Shown piece by piece: positions 63,507 to 64,000 of a DNA stretch of 64,000 nucleotides (its first letter is position 1; every line of letters begins with the position of its first letter). A program made the translations under genes and the position numbers. This DNA comes from Chrysomallon squamiferum (taxonomy: Eukaryota > Mollusca > Gastropoda > Neomphalida > Peltospiridae): positions 25,890,322 to 25,954,321 of the forward strand of contig CM022671.1 of the NCBI GenBank assembly GCA_012295275.1. Reading direction: 5' to 3'. The notes below the pieces were generated by a model. That model saw only the letters and a program-made list of their open reading frames with translations. It did not search any database and had not been told where the DNA came from.

Positions 63507-64000
63507 AATAAATAAATAAATAACTTCAAAAATAAATAGAGATGATTATAGTTAGCACAAGCAAAATATCCCATGTTTATAATCTTCAAAACATTTTTTT
63601 TTTGATTTTATTATCAGTAATGGTTGCTTTTTTGTAACAAAGAAATCAACTGGAAACACACAAGAAGCATTTTGGCTAATAATCAGTTAAATATATTAAA
63701 GATATACTTTTAAATAATATTGATTAAAAACAAAAGCAAAGACAAAAGAAAGAATCACAAACAATAAATTGATAGCTGGTTTGAAAAAAATAAAAATAAA
63801 CATTTGTAAACTCATTTTAATGGCACAACATCCATCAAAAGAATAAAAAAATTACTATCAACATAGTTATCTCGTACTTTGAAAAGATTAAAATGGAAAT
63901 GAGAAAAATAAATATTCTCAAAAACAAAATCATATTATGACAAACATCCACACTCACACAGATACATTAGTTACAAGTAAATAGAAATATAAATAAATAA
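61961..64000. other. Non-coding AT-rich region
   Basis: No supported gene. It contains a (TTA)n tract near 62000-62030, T- and A-tracts at 62770-62795, 62841-62860 and 63478-63503 (the last followed by AAAT units), and a few CA runs. It might be UTR or intron of a gene beyond the window. Confidence 0.4.

Overview
This is a eukaryotic nuclear segment. It is very AT-rich, its genes are split by many GT-AG introns, 3'UTRs are long, and it is full of di- and tetranucleotide microsatellites, poly(A)/poly(T) tracts and minisatellites. Gene content (an invertebrate-type Hakai, USP19 and LETMD1, and a three-AT-hook HMGA), the repeat style and one decayed tRNA-like SINE candidate suggest a mollusc, most likely a cephalopod. 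That assignment is inference. No prokaryotic, viral or CRISPR features were seen.

Layout. (1) 0.9-8.0 kb, minus strand: a small HMGA-like chromatin protein with one AT-hook in each of three exons and a 19-nt microexon that decides the C-terminus. Its CpG-richer promoter carries two E2F-like sites. (2) 9.7-15.0 kb, plus strand: a LETMD1-like mitochondrial protein in nine coding exons. It is divergent from HMGA and convergent with the next gene. (3) 15.0-33.1 kb, minus strand: a complete USP19-like deubiquitinase. I reconstructed 27 coding exons whose phases all agree, giving 1211 codons plus stop, with two CS domains, a USP catalytic domain split by a MYND zinc finger, and an acidic tail in place of the membrane anchor. 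(4) 33.2-34.7 kb: a divergent promoter interval with one orphan minus-strand start exon. (5) 34.7-40.4 kb, plus strand: a Hakai/CBLL1 E3 ligase whose last exon carries an apparent 1-nt deletion that removes the conserved C-terminus. (6) 42.5-58.9 kb, plus strand: a gene with a likely non-coding first exon, an ~11.8-kb repeat-filled intron and two coding exons. It encodes a 427-aa acidic, coiled-coil protein ending in a CaaX box (CAIM) that I cannot place in a named family. (7) 58.9-64 kb: mostly non-coding, with one decayed, internally repetitive coding-like stretch at 61.2-61.9 kb.

There is no operon logic here. HMGA, USP19 and Hakai are each regulatory (chromatin architecture, ubiquitin removal, ubiquitin addition/m6A writer scaffold), but their adjacency gives no evidence of a joint pathway. 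I found no discrete new multi-gene system. The items most worth a second look are the CaaX coiled-coil protein, the Hakai frameshift, the HMGA microexon switch, the duplicated pseudo-exon in USP19, and the decayed repeat-coding locus.
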